Source: Phytoactinopolyspora endophytica (GTDB lineage: Bacteria > Actinomycetota > Actinomycetes > Jiangellales > Jiangellaceae). Taken from it: a stretch of 6,369 nucleotides of DNA. Below, in pieces: positions 5,225 to 6,369 of this stretch. The stretch lies in contig NZ_RZHA01001773.1 in NCBI RefSeq assembly GCF_004138495.1, positions 1 to 6,369 of the forward strand. Direction: 5' to 3'. A program made the translations under genes and the position numbers. Positions within the stretch are counted from its first letter, which is position 1. The number at the start of each line of letters is the position of its first letter. The notes under the pieces were generated by a model. It made no database searches and had not been told where the DNA came from. It saw nothing but the letters and a program-made list of their open reading frames with translations.

Positions 5225-6268
5225 ATGGAACAGCCGGCGCCTGGTGACCGGCAGCGGCCGCGGGTCACCTTGGCCACGATCGCCCGGCAGACGGGGGTGT
5301 CCCTTCCCACTGTGTCGAAGGTGCTCAACGGCCGTTCCGGCGTGGCGTCGTCGACCCGGCGCCGGGTGCTGGAGGCGTTGAGCGAGGCGGGTTACCCGCA
5401 CCGCCCGGTCGGATCCGAGTCCGGGAGCGTCTTCGTCGACGTGCTGATGCCGGACTATCAGTCCATGTTCACCTCGATGATGGTGCGCGGCATGGAGGAG
5501 CGGGCCCGGCAGATGGGTCTCACGCTCGTGCTGACGACTGTGGGACACCCCATGCAGCGCAGCAGGTCATGGCTGCGCAGGGTCGCCTCGCATGAGTCCC
5601 GGGGCGTCATTGCCACGTTGATGGACTTCGCCCCGCACGAGCTGGACTGGCTGCGGGACAACCGAGTTCCGCACGTCCTGGTCGAGCCGCTCACCCCGCC
5701 CGCCGATGTCACACCGTGGCTCACCAGCGACAGCCGGGGCGGGGTTGCGTCGGCGGTGCGCCATCTCGCGATGCTTGGGCATACCGACATCGCCTATCTG
5801 AACAACCTGACCATCTGGTCCGGCTCGGAGCGGTTTGCCGGTTATGCGACGGCGATGGCGACGGCCGGACTCCGGCTTCGCGACGACTACATCCATCACG
5901 TGGCGCTCGACGGCGGCATGCCAGCCGCTCTCGAACGGCTGCTGGCGCTGCCGGACCCGCCGTCGGCGGTGATCACCAGCTCCGATCAGCTCGCACTCGA
6001 GCTGATCGCGACCGCGGCCGCGCGAGGCCTCCGTGTACCCGAGGAGCTGAGTGTCATCGGGTTTGACGATGTGCCCGAGGCGGAGCGGAGCTCCCCTACG
6101 CTGACCACCGTTCACCAGCCGGTCATCAACCTCGGAGTGGACGCGCTCACGCTGGTTCTCGACGGCGCTGGCGTGGACGACGGGCGGGACTACCCGTTCG
6201 TCGCCAAGACCAGCCTGGTGGTGCGCGACTCGGTCACTCTTCGTCCTGCGATCGCTGGAGGCCAATAG
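5225..6268 (+). CDS. LacI-family transcriptional repressor (lacI-2)
   Basis: Predicted sugar-responsive repressor of 347 residues, paralogous to lacI-1 along its whole length. The helix-turn-helix spans about 14-57, with VTLATIARQTGV and the recognition helix SLPTVSKVL (26-34), nearly identical to that of lacI-1. The effector domain begins at VFVDVLMPD (69-77). Landmarks are HVLVEPLTPP (150-159), HLAMLGHTDIAYL (180-192), SSDQLALELI (252-261), VIGFDDVPEAER (277-288) and LTTVHQPV (293-300). After GY (56-57) the canonical PN-x-x-AR-x-L hinge helix is missing, as in lacI-1. Pocket-side segments differ from lacI-1 (LVEP against VIDP; TSDSRGG against TATNAEG), suggesting a different effector. Start choice: the ATG at 5225 follows GAGGGAG (5213-5219) by 5 bases. 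An in-frame GTG at 5219 overlaps that site and is unlikely. The gene is divergent from GH39, and a GAAACTTTC box in the shared region suggests autoregulation or cross-regulation by lacI-1. Confidence 0.95.
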   Translation: MEQPAPGDRQRPRVTLATIARQTGVSLPTVSKVLNGRSGVASSTRRRVLEALSEAGYPHRPVGSESGSVFVDVLMPDYQSMFTSMMVRGMEERARQMGLTLVLTTVGHPMQRSRSWLRRVASHESRGVIATLMDFAPHELDWLRDNRVPHVLVEPLTPPADVTPWLTSDSRGGVASAVRHLAMLGHTDIAYLNNLTIWSGSERFAGYATAMATAGLRLRDDYIHHVALDGGMPAALERLLALPDPPSAVITSSDQLALELIATAAARGLRVPEELSVIGFDDVPEAERSSPTLTTVHQPVINLGVDALTLVLDGAGVDDGRDYPFVAKTSLVVRDSVTLRPAIAGGQ

Positions 6269-6309
6269 CCCCGGTCTGTCTGGCCGCTGGCACGCGGCAT
6301 TGACAGGGG
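6269..6309 (+). terminator. Possible terminator hairpin after lacI-2
   Basis: Immediately after the lacI-2 stop, GCCGC (6283-6287) pairs with GCGGC (6294-6298) around a 6-base loop. Outside it, CTGTC (6276-6280) pairs with GACAG (6302-6306) across a small internal loop. CCCC (6269-6272) can also meet GGG (6307-6309) with a bulge. There is no T-rich tract, so this would have to be the tract-less kind often proposed for actinobacteria. Its right arm overlaps the -35 box of the next promoter. Confidence 0.35.
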
Positions 6310-6328
6310 CCACCCTGGTGTCTACCTT
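6300..6328 (+). promoter_or_regulatory. Promoter reading out of the right edge
   Basis: A perfect TTGACA -35 box (6300-6305), a 17-base spacer and TACCTT as -10 box (6323-6328) form the best sigma-70-type promoter in the window. The predicted transcription start is near 6335. The gene it serves would begin beyond 6369 on the plus strand. The promoter is overlapped at its -10 and start by the palindromic operator, as expected for a repressed gene. Confidence 0.6.
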
Positions 6329-6340
6329 GTAACGTTACAA
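6327..6340. promoter_or_regulatory. Perfect 14-base LacI-type operator TTGTAACGTTACAA
   Basis: TTGTAACGTTACAA is a perfect even-length palindrome with the central CG typical of canonical LacI/GalR-family operators. It covers the end of the -10 box and the predicted transcription start, a position where binding would block transcription. A wider overlapping inverted repeat, CCTTGT (6325-6330) with ACAAGG (6343-6348), also encloses it off-centre. It differs from the GAAACTTTC boxes in length parity, centre and sequence, so a different regulator is likely. Confidence 0.65.
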
Positions 6341-6369
6341 ACACAAGGTCAGCGACGTGCCGGCGAAGC

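Noticed and set aside
5078..5548. Upstream extension of the GH39 reading frame to 700 codons, starting at 5548
   Set aside because: The extra 157 codons run antisense through the lacI-2 helix-turn-helix region and the intergenic operator. They have no GH39 character and are rich in Arg and His as expected for a shadow frame. The GH39 homology begins just after the ATG at 5075-5077.
5567..6313. Minus-strand open frame of 248 codons opposite lacI-2
   Set aside because: It mirrors the third-position bias of lacI-2 and has shadow-like composition. The plus-strand product is a full-length LacI-family member.
1..6369. CRISPR array, tRNA, rRNA, insertion sequence or phage attachment site
   Set aside because: No regularly spaced repeats, cloverleaf-like sequence, ribosomal segments, transposase frames or terminal inverted repeats were seen on either strand. 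The window is almost fully explained by the sugar-utilisation genes.

Overview
The window reads as chromosomal DNA of a high-GC Gram-positive bacterium (Actinomycetota). The evidence is strong G/C preference at third codon positions, GTG/ATG starts with purine-rich ribosome sites, and an arrangement typical of actinobacterial sugar-utilisation loci: LacI-type repressors, ABC sugar permeases with no dedicated ATPase, and a cytoplasmic glycoside hydrolase. The genus cannot be told from the sequence.

Layout from left to right. (1) 46-2003, minus strand: two inner-membrane permease genes of the LplB and LplC/YtcP type, in the order lplB-like then ytcP-like. The solute-binding lipoprotein normally encoded next to such a pair would lie to the left of position 1. 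(2) 2004-2451: a 448-base divergent intergenic region holding an 11-base operator-like box (core GAAACTTTC), a short ORF with a strong ribosome site, and a hairpin. (3) 2452-3474, plus strand: a LacI-family repressor. (4) 3446-5077, minus strand: a cytoplasmic family GH39 (beta-xylosidase-type) hydrolase whose 3' end overlaps that of the repressor by 29 bases. (5) 5078-5224: a second divergent intergenic region, carrying the same GAAACTTTC box. (6) 5225-6268, plus strand: a second LacI-family repressor, paralogous to the first. (7) 6269-6369: a possible hairpin terminator, then a promoter with a perfect TTGACA -35 box and a perfect 14-base palindrome over its -10/start region, pointing at a gene just beyond the right edge.

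Proposed working: an oligosaccharide, plausibly from xylan, is imported through the LplB/YtcP permeases and processed in the cytoplasm by the GH39 protein. One or both LacI paralogues would control both transcription units through the shared GAAACTTTC box. Both paralogues lack the usual hinge-helix motif, which fits an odd-length operator without a central CG. The palindrome at the right edge does have a central CG and so probably belongs to a different, canonical LacI-type regulator.

The most unexpected feature is in the GH39 protein. The acid/base glutamate is present (Glu171 in the WNEPN motif), but the position expected to hold the nucleophile glutamate is a glutamine (Gln316). The protein may therefore be a pseudoenzyme, a member of a variant subgroup, or an enzyme with an altered mechanism.
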